Shown: piece after piece, positions 46,418 through 57,330 of the stretch
Layout: the number at the start of each line of letters is the position of its first letter
Position numbering within the stretch: the stretch's first letter is position 1
Assembly: GCA_008933995.1 (NCBI GenBank)
Contig: WARS01000036.1
Location: 20,569,285-20,633,284, forward strand
Length of the DNA: 64,000 bases
Direction: 5' to 3'
Source of the DNA: Datnioides undecimradiatus
Taxonomy: Eukaryota > Chordata > Actinopteri > Lobotiformes > Datnioididae
Notes under the pieces: generated by a model
What the model was told of the DNA's origin: nothing
The model's input: the letters and a program-made list of their open reading frames with translations, nothing else
The model's database searches: none
Translations under genes and position numbers: made by a program

Positions 46418-46530
46418 TGAGAGAGAGTGAATGAGAGGGAGGCAGAAAGGGGGGAAACTGACTGTAGGACAGAGAGGGAACTTGTTGTTGGATAGCGCTG
46501 CAGGGAGCAGGGATGCTGGAGATGCTGAAA

Positions 46531-46553
46531 CACACACACACACACACACACAC
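46531..46553. repeat. (CA)11 microsatellite, arm of an inverted pair
   Basis: A perfect 23-bp CA tract 116 bp after the GT tract. Confidence 0.95.
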
Positions 46554-47929
46554 TTAAAACACAAAAACCTGATGTCATTTGTTGCTATGGAAAAAACAAG
46601 TGATTTACAGTTGATGTTAAAGATGCCGCACAGATAAAGGTTATAATTAGATATGTTATATTGTACATGACGTGTGTTTGCATGTTTACTCTGCACAAAC
46701 GGTTCAAACTGGACCCAGACCACATGGAGGGCGGCGGTGTTTGTGGTCTGGAAGGAAACTGGTTCCGCTGGGTCGGACACAAGCTCTGTAACCCATTTGG
46801 TTCTGGTCGGGTTCGGCCACACTGTATTAGTTTTACAACTGTGCAACCCTAACGTGTGTGTTCATGCAGTCTGCAGAGGTAAACAGTGCCTTTTGATGGG
46901 GGTTCACAGGAAGTGTGATCAGGGGAACCGACAGTGTGACAAACTCATTAACCAGGCTGGACCTGGTTGTAGCTGCAGCGTTCTGGTTCGTGTTGGATTT
47001 GGACTGAAAATGCAGCTGAAGTCTCACTTTAGTTGGGTCTGACTCAGCATTTTTAACACATTCTGCACAATCCAGCTGAAGACGAGACTCAGCGACGGTC
47101 AGATGAAAGCAGGGTCATCAGCAAATGATGCATGCTGCCGTGTTCTTCCACCAGCAAGTTCAAAACCCAGCGGCAGAGGTGAGCGTGCTCGTTCCTGCAG
47201 CAGATCGACGGACCCCACAGCGAGCAGCGGCACCACAGAGCGGCTATTCACCCAGACGGAGGGCCAGGAGAAAGTGTTGGGGTGTTTATTTGGTTTTGGG
47301 GTTGGGACGCTGAAGAGAGCTGCTGGGAAGTGACACACATCCACCCGTGCACCTAGGTAAATATACACCGAGTACAGACACATACACAATGCTATTAAGC
47401 CTCAGACGCGCTGGGCAGTGTTTTCTGAGCTGGGGCCCAAAATGAAAGAAGCATCTGTTGCCTGAAGGTGAGTGATGTCAGCAGAGTGTGCACAGCATGC
47501 TCCTTTTTACTCAAGTTCATCAATTTATAATAAAAAAGGTGTAGAAACTGTTTGTTTTCTGGATGCAATTTAAAAAATATACATTATTCATAACTGACAA
47601 AAAGTAATTTCTGCTCCTACTTTGGAAAAACGGGACAAACAGGAAGTGACGGGATAAAAACTGAGTATTAATAGAAGCAGAAGTGTAAATCAGACATAAA
47701 TTAGTCGTGCAGCAGGAGGCTTAATTCACAACACAATACATGAAAAACATAAACGCCATGTTTCCACATTGTTTCCTCAGTGCCTTCAGCAATGGGTCGT
47801 GGGTTAATGTCCATCAGCCGGAGAATCAGCTCCACCCTGCTGCACGGCACCGCACGGGATGAAAATACATTCATATCCAAAAAAATTCAAATCAAACCTG
47901 ACGCTCCTCTCCGCGGTAACGACACCGGA
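46554..47929. other. Gene-free stretch
   Basis: Unique sequence. Donor-like words occur (AGAGGTAAACAG near 46874, CAGAGGTGAGCG near 47176, GAAGGTGAGTG near 47464), but the last is preceded by stops in all frames and none has a recognised upstream exon. Confidence 0.35.
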
Positions 47930-48350
47930 TGTTAAGAGTGTGGGGCAGCTCTTTCAAAACAGCTGAGACTATCGTAATATCACATTTGCTGCTCTCCGTC
48001 TCCCCTAACCCCGCCGCCTTTAAGCTCATAAAGAAATGTTTCTCTGTGAGAATGCATCGTTCGCGCCGATGCTGCCGTTTCCTGCTAATGATCTCTACTG
48101 TTCATCTCTGTACTCGGTGAGCTGTCATTACATGTAGCAGTAATTTCTCCCCATTGTATACTTGTTTACCGTGGCTCTGCACTTATGCATCTGTTGCATC
48201 TCATCGAGCCCCACTCCTACAACAGTCAGTCTAGGAAATAATTGGCAAGTTTGATAGACAGAGCGGATTATAAGCATTACTGCAGCGCTGATGAGGATCT
48301 TCCACCACTACCATTAATATGATGATTCTGTTGTTCTTACCCCCCCGAGA
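47930..48350. promoter_or_regulatory. Strong candidate conserved non-coding element
   Basis: About 400 bp: CTATCGTAATATCACATTTG, CCTGCTAATGATCTC, GAGCTGTCATTACATG, GTAGCAGTAATTTC, CACTTATGCATCTG, GGAAATAATTGGCAAG, CGGATTATAAGCATTAC, CCATTAATATGATG. Complex, repeat-free and dense in homeodomain words. A short C run near 48341 ends it. Confidence 0.4.
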
Positions 48351-48424
48351 CGTATAATCTTAAAGCCTCAGACAGTATGTGGGTGTGTAGAATATGATTA
48401 TAGGCTTTCATTATGCACATAAAT

Positions 48425-48655
48425 AGAAGAGAGAGTGAGAGGGGGAGGAGGAGGAAGAGGAGGAGGAGCATTGCCTCTGCAGAGCGCCAAGAGATGGGGG
48501 AAACACCAAACAGGGTTAGAGTCCTCAAACACAACAAGAAAACAGGAAGTAGAGGAGGCCGAGGAGGAAGAACGGATATATGAGTGGAGGCTGAGAGAGG
48601 AGCACAGAAGAGACGGGAGGAGAAACGGGAACAGGGAGGAGGAGGAGAGGCGTTA
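48425..48655. repeat. Purine-rich (GGA)n tract
   Basis: G/A-rich sequence with several GGA runs (48447-48469, 48552-48570, 48636-48648). It separates two candidate regulatory blocks. Confidence 0.8.
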
Positions 48656-48950
48656 AATCCACTTGTCGCATACAGAGACGCCAACCAAAGTGACTTCTCC
48701 ACACAGCTTGGGATAAATCCATTCACTCTGGTAATAGCTGCTCTTATCAACCACGGGCGCACTGTAAAAAGCACAATGTCATTTTGCTAATGCCCAAACA
48801 AGCGCTCATACTGTCGGCGGCGAACTCGGCCTCCTCCGGGTCGTAGCGAGCTCGGAGCAGTAAACAGGAAGCTTTGCTCCTCCGTATTCTGTCAAACTGA
48901 GTCAGGAAAGCTAATTAACATTCATAATGAATCCGACTGAAAACCAGCCC
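48656..48950. promoter_or_regulatory. Candidate conserved non-coding element
   Basis: Contains GGGATAAATCCATTCAC, GGTAATAGCTGCTC, TGTCATTTTGCTAATGCCC, a CpG-rich centre and GCTAATTAACATTCATAATG (with an exact TAATTA). Pairs with the preceding block across a purine tract. Confidence 0.36.
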
Positions 48951-50079
48951 CTACAATGGACCCTCACTCAGCACCGTATCCTGCGGTCACCCACTTGAGT
49001 TTGCAGATTGAATTTCATTTATTAAATCGTGCACGATCTGTGCATGGTAACCACAGCATGGTCTCGGGGTATCCAAGTGAATTATGGAAAACCCAGGACC
49101 TTGAACAACCTCGTGCAAGTCTTGTTTTTTCTTCTTTTGGTGACTTTTGCTTTGACTGCTGAGACTGAATCTCAGATGCTGAAGGCTACGACTCCCTCGC
49201 TGCGGAGGTTTGATGTGAGCGCGAGCTTGTTGTCCGTGTTTCAACACGTCTTCGGTCTTTGGTCTAGTGATGCTGAAGTTAATATTCATGTGAGACTCGA
49301 GGCCTTCTGGTCTGTTTTTGCCTTCTTGCCAGTCGCTCGTCCAGGTTGGATATTCTTTGTGCCAGTTTGCTGTGATTATGCACAAATGTCTTGCCTTTGG
49401 AGGAAAAAGCTGCAAACTTTAAACACACAAGCTTTTCTCTCCTGCAGATACAAGGTGTTAGCTCGGAGTTTGTGAAGCTGATGGCTAATGCAGACTGTAA
49501 TCAGTGAGCTGCACAAAGGCGCTTGAACCTAATAAATCAAACATATTCTAAACTCGTGGTAAACGCTCCGTCAGAACAAAGTACAAGGTATCGCTGCGCT
49601 GTGCAGTATGTTAGCTACTCTCAGGCTAAACCCAGACAACAATCTGCTCTTTGTGGCAGAGCAGCAAACATTCAGAAGTTAGAGGTAGCTGCATTTATGC
49701 TAAAGCTAATGGTAACGCTCAGCGAGCAGGATCGTCATATTGAGAACGAAGTCTTAGTTGATTGGCTTTTGCATTGCTTCCCATGTAATTTGACTTGGAT
49801 GCAGGTCTAACGAGCCAATGAGGGCACACCTGACGTAAGATGAATCACACGTTGCTTCATTTAGCCACAAATGTTCACTATAAGGCCAAGTTTGTAGGAC
49901 GTTCGTGACTATAACCTCACGAGGGACTAGAAATAATCAGACGTCATCACTTATGTGGCTGCAGGAGGGCAAAGCTCTGATGTCAGACTCTCATTTGAGC
50001 CTGTGAACGCACCACCAGGATGACTTTGCAGATAACTGCACCCATTTAGCCCAATGTGTGTTTCATTTATGATGCACAC
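48951..50079. other. Gene-free stretch; possible block at 49000-49110
   Basis: At 49000-49110 GATTGAATTTCATTTATTAA and GTGAATTATGGAAAACCC look CNE-like. The rest is unique with opposing chance frames (49029-49475 plus, 48987-49415 minus) and no recognised protein. Confidence 0.35.
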
Positions 50080-50415
50080 TGCTGAGTTTCAAGTCTTTAT
50101 GATTTTAATCTAAAATACTGACATGATGGCAGACACATGCATTTCACACAGCAGCACCACCTGCATCGGTCTGGAAACCGTGCGCACCGTTGCTGGTGCA
50201 GGATCAGCTGCGCGGTCCTTGAAGTAAACTGGTGTGTTGAACTGCAGCAATTATACCAAAGATCAGAGTCCCGGCTCGCTGCAACAAGCTCAGAGTGGGA
50301 CACGTCTGGGGATTGTAAAAGGCTCCATGAAATTGTTTACCAAATATTGACACTGGGAAGATGAATTATTCAATTCTAATTGACTTCTGCTTGAATAATT
50401 GATGCTAAGAAGGAG
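50080..50415. promoter_or_regulatory. Candidate conserved non-coding element
   Basis: CTTTATGATTTTAATC, TGACATGATGGCAG, CACCACCTGCATCGG (E-box), GCAGCAATTATACC, CAAAGATCAGAG (TCF-like), GAATTATTCAATTC, TAATTGACTTC and GAATAATTGATGC. The last 60 bp are especially rich in ATTA/TAAT words. Repeat-free. Confidence 0.38.
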
Positions 50416-50630
50416 GAGGGGGTTTGTTCTGGAGGAGGAGGAGTTTTCACAGCTTGACCATGTGAACCAGACTCTGCAAACTAAAACTCACAGGCTGCAG
50501 AACTTAATATGAGCAGACAGGTGAGCGTACACGGAAACACATCCCCCGTCGTTCAGCCGTCTGCCTGTCTGTCTGCGCACCCACTGAAAGTGCCTGCTCC
50601 CGGCTGCAGACCGAGGCTGCGTCGGTGGCT

Positions 50631-50664
50631 GCGGCTTTTTTTTTTTTATTTTATTTTTTTTTTT
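50631..50664. repeat. T-rich homopolymeric tract
   Basis: Runs of T broken by single A residues, about 34 bp. Reads as an A-rich tract on the minus strand and could be an old retroposon tail. Confidence 0.85.
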
Positions 50665-51427
50665 ATTCAGTTCATTTGGTCTCGCAAACAAGCTCTCACA
50701 CTCATCTGTCAGGTCTTTTACTCTAATGGCTCCTTTATGTGCGTTAGACTGTGCCAAGTTCAGAAGAAGGAAAACAGTCTCAGTCGATTGCTCTCTGCAG
50801 CGTCTGCCCGCGCCTCGCTCTCGCTCTGCTCTCTGTGCGAAGTCAGAGGCAGAGATAAAAGGGATCTAATGCGCTGTGAATCAGAGGCTGCACCATGCGG
50901 CCAAAGGTTTGCAGACGGCCCCTGTTTCGATGGACGGCGGAGACCGTTTTGTGTCACGCAACACAAAGGTTTTCCCAGTTTGCACCTGGAATGAGCACCT
51001 TCTCTTCTCTTTGCACCTTTGGGACGAGCAGGAACGCTGACCCACTGCGTCAGTGTTGCAGAGTCTTGTGTTTGCAGCTTTACTTTAGCTCATTAGCAGC
51101 AAACAGTTAGATGTTATATTTAATCACGGAGCTACGTCACAGGCCGAGGTTCAACGGGTTCGGGGCAGCGGGCGAAGCATGACGTCAGAAACTTTGGGCT
51201 AAGTCATGTAAACAATAAAATGTGTTTCTGAAAATATCCGAGACAAGAAAATATCCTCTCCATCTCTGCTTTTGTCAGGTCATGCATCACTCCCCCACAC
51301 CTCCTCCCCCTACTCCCACCCACACCCCTTCCAGGCTGGCTGGCAACAGTGATGCCATTCAAGACAGGGAAAGATGAGAGGGGTCTGCTCTATCGACCAT
51401 ACGGGGGAGAAGTGCGATACCTTAGCT
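50665..51427. other. Gene-free stretch
   Basis: Mixed unique sequence. At 51270-51360 a C/A-rich CACACCTCCTCCCCCTAC stretch is followed by GGCAACAGTGATGCC. No gene recognised. Confidence 0.4.
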
Positions 51428-51460
51428 CTCTCTCTCTCTTTCACTCTCTCTCCTTCTCCG
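51428..51460. repeat. (CT)n tract
   Basis: Two short CT runs separated by TTTCA. Confidence 0.88.
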
Positions 51461-51554
51461 AGTCGCCGGCCACAATGAGGTTCCCACACACGATGTATTG
51501 GGTTTGAGTCTCAGCCTCGCCTCCTCGCCTTTCACCATTCATCCTCGACTCCGA

Positions 51555-51850
51555 TAAGGAGAGAGAAAGAGATTGAGAGCGGTGGGGGGTGGCGAGGGGA
51601 GAGAAAAGACTGAGAGGCATTAGGGTGAAAGGAAACGGACGGGCACTTGGGGAAGACAGAGGGAGGAGGGGGTGAAAAAGGAGGCGGAGAGAGGAGAAAA
51701 TGAGAGATTAGAGCGAAGGAGGGGAGGATGAGAGGAGGCGGTGTAAAGGCGAAGAAAAGGGGGGAGTGTGGGAGAAGAAAGGATGAAAGAGAGGCAGCAT
51801 GGAGAGTGTGTGTGTGTGTGTGAGAGTGTGTGTGTGAGAGTGTGGGGAGC
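51555..51850. repeat. Purine tract passing into (TG)n
   Basis: About 250 bp of G/A-rich sequence (51555-51805) leads into GTGTG runs broken by AGAG (51806-51845). A short CA tract follows at 51885-51898. Open minus-strand frames rich in Ser, Pro and His are artefacts. Confidence 0.85.
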
Positions 51851-53689
51851 ACTGGTCAGTAGGTGTGCAGGTGAGCTGAGCCTCCACACACACACACACC
51901 TGTACCTGATGAGACCAATAATGAAAATGGTGTCCGGGCGCGCTTTATAATAATAATAACTGCTGACGGCGTCATGCAGCATGTTGTGTGCACTCTCACT
52001 CAGAGGAGCGCAGACATGCTTCAAAACACGTCTGCAAAACTTCGCTCCAGTTGCACACGTGCAACGACACGCAGGGGCTGGAGGGTGACGATGCATCTGG
52101 GTGTTTGTGTTCGTAAAGATCTGAGCCGGTCAGAGGGAAGTTGATGCTGCGTCTGCAAAGAAAACACAAAATAGGTTCAGACCAGGTTTGTTTGTCTCCA
52201 GGAAACTTAAGTCCTTGAAGGTTCGCAGGAAGCTATGAAGTGTTTTCCACCAGAACGCGGCGGCCTGCGCCCCGTTTTGCTGTCGTCTCCGGAGGTGACA
52301 GCGTGTCAGGAACGGGATTAATGCGTTTATTAAGAAGGTTGGCCCTGACTGCGTAACTCACCCAATTAACTGGATAAGAAAAGGAGAGAGCCGTGCTTCG
52401 GTTTGAAGGTTGCTCCGTGTTTAAAAGGAGCGCGTCGAGCAACAAGGATGCTTCAGTGCATGTTTTAAAAGATGTCAGTGAACCCTCCAATGACACGTTT
52501 TTGTAAGATGAGGCTAACTTCAGTCGGTAAATCACAAAGTTTACTCAACTGCGTTTTCCAGGCGTCACCCTTTCTGCACAAGCTGCACAGTGTTCAGCTG
52601 CTGGGTGAAGGCCTGCGTTAGCTTTGGTGCAACTGTTGCAGCTCCTGCAGGGTTTGCAGTGTCGTCAGCGGGTCAGTGCGTTGTCTTGTGCCTGGCCGTC
52701 TGTGTCACCATGGTGACGCTCTGTCTCCCTGTAGCTTCATCCTGCCACATCCAGGGCGGTCAGATACATGATTATTGGTTTGGTTTAAGCAGCAGAGCTG
52801 GTTAACAGCTGGTTGGTGACGTTTTGATCAGTAAACTTAGTTAAACGTTGACTTTGGCTTCACAAGCAGCTCTCCGCCATCCACCGCCAACGCCGCTCTG
52901 TTGCTGCCTTTTGCTTTTGACATTACGTCACTTGACGAACGACAAATGAGAGCAGAGCGACGGAATATTTAGTTTGATTTAACAAAAAAAATGTTTTTTC
53001 ATTTGTTTTCAGTATTTCAGACGGACGTTTGATGGAGCGATGGGATTGTTTGTGTCCCGTCCGTTTCCTGTGAGAAACAAGACTGTGCCCTTATTTTAGA
53101 CCTGCGCGGTGACGCAGAGCATAGCAACGAGCCAGCGAGCGGAGGGAAAAGGCTTTTCTGACGTAAACAACCAGGATGTAAACAATGCAGGCTCCACTTC
53201 GTAAACAGGCCGTAAATGTTTTATGAGGAAGGAGACACGCCGAACTGTGTTCCTAACAAAAACCACGCTCACACAGAAAACACATTGTACACACATGACT
53301 TACAATGGCATCGTGTGCAAACACACACACACATACACACACACACAGATAACACACTCGATGTCCTCTCCCACACAGACTCACACAGAACAGCCGTCCT
53401 TTTACAGAAGTGGATTAGTCTCCACAATGCCGCCTTTTATTCCCACAGGAATGTGACTTTTGGAGAGAGAGAGGAGGACCCCCCCGTCCCAACACACACA
53501 CACACACTTCAGCGAAAACCTTCAACCACTTTCACTTTTTAAAAACAATATCATCAATCAAGGCAGGTGGGAGGCTGTCAGGGGGCAGGAATGCCCCACT
53601 TAGCCGTCACATGGCGGTGATTATTGTGTTCATCATGGGAGGGGAGTGTGTGTGTGTGTGCACGTGTGTGTGTTGGTTATGACAGAGCT
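51851..53689. other. Gene-free stretch with loose CA tracts
   Basis: Unique sequence. TAA units at 51946-51959. Loose CA tracts at 53320-53348 and 53500-53511, and GT at 53647-53673. No gene recognised. Confidence 0.45.
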
Positions 53690-54130
53690 CCAAATAACGT
53701 GTCTATTGTCTGTAGCGGGCAGAGCGGTGCTGCTATCGATTAAGCCATCCGCAGACGAGGACCCCGGACAGGCCGCGCTCGCCCCTTTATCGGCGTTCAG
53801 ATTAAAACCGTGCTAACGACAAACAACGTTTTGGATGTAAATATGAGCGGCGCCATCGGAAGGTGTGGCCGCTGAAATTAAGATGTGCTATTGATCCGAG
53901 GAGCTAATTTGGCGGAGGGGGAAGTGATGAATAAATGTCTGTTACAGAGCTGCACCTGCAGGGCGTGAGATGAAGCGGGGAATACTGTTTCTAATGAGCC
54001 GGCCGCCGCACGGCCAAATTGCTCCTGTCATGAAAACTGAATTTTTCATGTTGTTCTGCTAATGGCTTTGCTAAGTGAAATATAAGGGAAAAGGAAGTGC
54101 TTTCCAATTTGCTTGTCACACAGTTTGCCA
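53690..54130. promoter_or_regulatory. Strong candidate conserved non-coding element
   Basis: About 430 bp: GTGTCTATTGTCTG, GCTATCGATTAAGCC, CTTTATCGGCGTTCAG, GATGTAAATATGAGC, CTGAAATTAAGATGTG, CTATTGATCCG, GAGCTAATTTGGCGG, GATGAATAAATGTC, TTTCTAATGAGCC, CTGCTAATGGC. CpG-containing words alternate with TAAT words. No frame is shared and no repeat occurs. Confidence 0.4.
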
Positions 54131-54282
54131 CAAATCAAGAGAAACTACCCCACGGCACCGCCTCCATCACCTCCATCACCTCCACCCGCCCGGTCGCACT
54201 TTCAGATTCTGTGACGACGCATGGAGCCGAGCTCACGTCTAAAGACTTTAAAACGTGCTCGGTGGCATCACGGGTCACTGCA

Positions 54283-54306
54283 ACACACACACACACACAC
54301 ACACAC
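54283..54306. repeat. (AC)12 microsatellite
   Basis: A perfect 24-bp AC tract. Confidence 0.95.
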
Positions 54307-54884
54307 GCCTCAACAATAGCACTGAAGTCAGAGCGCATCATGCTGCGCATTTTAGAGCAGGCTCTACCCACAATCCATCACTTTCCTGTATTCCCTCCCT
54401 CTCTGACTCAAAGTGAAATCGCCAAGTTCAAGCAGGTGAGAGGCTGCACAACCAGGATCATACGTTAATGCTAACGTTAGAGGAAAACAGCTGATAGGAG
54501 CAGTGAAGGAGTCAGTGTTGATGCACGCACACTCACACATGCATCATATCTAATAATGAAATGCAGAGTAGCAGTGCTGCGCTAATAAACATTCAGATTC
54601 ACACAGGAAGTGTGCGTTACAGGAAGTTGCTCCGTGTTAAAGTAATGACTAAGGCTCTTTATACTAATTAATAAAATTAGTATTAAAGGCTTCAGAGGTT
54701 CTTCTGATTGGGCAGCGTGTGCTGTAAGCTACGCATTTGATTGGCTGCATCTTGTCTGCAAATCAAACCAACGTTGCATTGTTGCATCGCGACCAGCCGA
54801 GCACGTGAAGGAGCGAGTTCAGCAGTGTTTCCTTAGAAAATAAGTAAAAAGCATTAATTCACACTGGATCACGAGGTTTACTAG

Positions 54885-54945
54885 AAATGTAATCAGTTAC
54901 TTTACTTTTGGAGTAATTGAAATAGTTACTTATGTGTTTTAACCT
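54885..54945. mobile_element. hAT-MITE-like fragment
   Basis: AATGTAATCAGTTACTTTAC followed by TTTTGGAGTAATTG and AAATAGTTACTTA is the phrase of common vertebrate non-autonomous elements ending in AGTAACT repeats. A CAGTGTTTCC word lies about 65 bp upstream (near 54822) and could be a terminus. Name and boundaries uncertain. Confidence 0.45.
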
Positions 54946-55059
54946 GGTTAACTGGTAATCTGAAACACTCAAGCTCACCCCAACAAAAGGGGAGCCAGGA
55001 TGTATACACCAGTGTTTGTGTGTGGGTGCGTGTGTGTGTGCCACCAGCACCCAGCAGTG

Positions 55060-55500
55060 GAGGATCAGCGGACCAGATGTGGGTGATTTATGGAGTGGCA
55101 GAAGCTGCGGCGGAGAGGCCTCCAACGCGTTAAACGTTATTAGCCACAGATGGAGCCACGTACGCACCCAGCGGCGTTCGCACACATCAGGACCTCGACG
55201 GCGCCTTTCATCCCCGCCATTTTGTGTGGGGCTTCACATGGCGCTGACCTCGCCGTGGCCTCTTCAGTTTCGGGCAGCCCCGGCGGTTTTTGCGCCATAT
55301 GGCTCTGGAGCAAGACGCTGCAGGCTGGGTGGCGGACGCAGGGCGCTGACCTCAGAGGGGCTGATGAACTGAAAAAGACATAATGGAGGAGCTGAATGGA
55401 GACGTATAAAAAGGAGAGGGTGAAGAAATGATATTCATGACCACTGTGGACCCTTTACCCCCGGGGACGCCCCTTAGCCCCAGTTTAGAGCCTCATTCAT
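55060..55500. promoter_or_regulatory. Candidate conserved non-coding element(s)
   Basis: Complex GC-richer block: GCGTTAAACGTTATTAGCC, CCGCCATTTTGTGTGGGG (YY1-like CGCCATTTTG), GCGCCATATGGC (near palindrome), then ACATAATGGAGG, CGTATAAAAAGG (TATA-like), GATATTCATGACC and CCTCATTCATTGTGACGG. It could hold a promoter but no transcript can be defined. Confidence 0.33.
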
Positions 55501-57109
55501 TGTGACGGAGCCTTTTCCCCCAGCCCAGATGTTCTGCAGAGGGCGTGGGCGGTTTCAGGATATCGTCACTCAGAAACTGTCACCGACCATGATTAATACT
55601 TTTCTCCCTCGGGGCGACTCTGCAGCTCCTCTGCATCCACCCATCCTCCAACTGAGGCCTGACATCCATTCATTCCTCTGCATCCTGCAGGCAGCACAGG
55701 TATCCATTCACAAAACCAGAGACTCAGCCTCTGCATTGATTTTCCTGCCTGCAACGCTCGTCCCAGCTCCCCGTGAACTGATTTCCTGTAAATGCTCAAG
55801 TTGACCGCTGCACAGCTGAAGGCTCGTAAACAGCATTTGTTAGATTTCCACTCAGTACCTATAAAATGGGCGAGTGGTATCCACATCTCAGCCGTACTCT
55901 GGTTTATTTAGTTGAGCATTTAAGTCAAGTTAACATGAGCAGCAAGAGGCCACAGCCCAAAGTTCGACCCAGCGCCAACGTTTTCCACTGCTCTGGAGGA
56001 AAATGAACAGACATCACTGACTGATTTGGAGCCATGATGTGCTTAATCATAATATTAGAATTAATATTAAGGCAGACTGACCCTGGATCTGCCGTCTGCC
56101 AGCCAGAGGCACCTTTTGCAGACTCTTTGCATCACAGTCTGTTTGAACTCCTGTGCAGGGAGACGGTCCAGCCCAATAAAAGAGTATTGAACCTGATTAA
56201 GTCCAGTTTTAAACCCTAACTACAGTTAAAGATCTGTAATCAGCTTTGGTTTGCTGTGAACGCAGAAGCTCAGTCCAGCTCAGGCTCACAGCCGAAGATG
56301 CTCATTTACAGACATGCTAACGCTGTAACAGCTGTAGTTTGACTGTTGCACCTCACTTTCACCTATTGCTGCAGATACTGATGCAGAAAGTATCAGTGAC
56401 TCTAACTGACACTGCTTCATGCATGAACTTATTCCAATAGTGCAAACAGAACAGCTGTGAAGTCAGGAAACTGCTGTTGCATTTGCAGGCCGTTGGCTAA
56501 CATTAGCGGCCATCAGACACCAGTCAAACCAGACCAGCTGAGGCTGTATCGTCTTTAAATGTTGATGCATTTAACTTTGACTGAAAAGCAGGATTTATCA
56601 TTCCCTCAAAAGCCTCATTTAAAAATATGATTTACACATAAAAAGAGTCTTCTGAGGTCAATGTGACACAGCAAGCCAGCAAACAGCCGCTGTCACTGAA
56701 GTAACATCAGCAAGCAGAGAGCACAGTGATGCAAAATAAAGGGAGTGTAGTGAGACATTGGTTAGCAATTATGCAAATTAGGTAGTTTTTCAGTCACAGG
56801 CCACATGCACAAAGGTGCCTTCTGTTGCAAATGTAGTTGGACGTCATATTCAGGACTCTCACTGCTCACCTTAGTGCATTTCCCCCCAATGTCACCTCTG
56901 CCCCGGTGATGGAATGAAAAGTCAGGGCTTGTTGCCGTCTGATCGGGTTCAGCTTCAAACTTTACTCCAACCATACGAGTGCTTGAGCCAGCCTGGTGAC
57001 CACACAGCACCACTGTCAGGATCACTTTATCGTTTTCCCCTCGCCGCGTTTGAAACCTGTCGGGAGTTAAACTCGTGCATCCTCGCCGTGTAAAGGTAAC
57101 ACAAAACGA
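55501..57109. other. Gene-free stretch
   Basis: Unique sequence with an exact octamer ATGCAAAT at 56771-56778 inside GCAATTATGCAAATTAGG. No gene recognised. Confidence 0.42.
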
Positions 57110-57330
57110 AGAGGATTAAAGCGGCAGTGAATGCAGAGTGGGAGTGGGGTGGAGGATGGAGACGACGGTAATGCTGACTGACACGGAGGGAGGTTACAGA
57201 CGAATAAAGAACGGGAGAAGAATGAGCGCGTCGTCTTGTTGAACACAGGGAAGTGGAGTGTGTGAGGGTTTAAAGAGGCAGACAGACAGAGACGGAGAGA
57301 GCGAGACAGATGAGGGCTCAGACTGAGCTG
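57110..57330. repeat. Purine-rich stretch
   Basis: G/A-biased sequence with GACAGACAGAGACGGAGAGA-type words at 57270-57310. Low-complexity rather than functional in appearance. Confidence 0.55.

Noticed and set aside
46157-46846. 229-codon minus-strand frame
   Set aside because: Built across both GT and CA microsatellites (Cys-Val and His-Thr runs) and a CNE-like block.
47455-47475. Splice donor GAAGGTGAGTG
   Set aside because: Stop codons close upstream in all three frames, so no coding exon fits.
54415-54440. Donor-like AAGCAGGTGAGAGG after a pyrimidine tract
   Set aside because: Would leave a micro-exon of about 22 bp with no recognised coding context.
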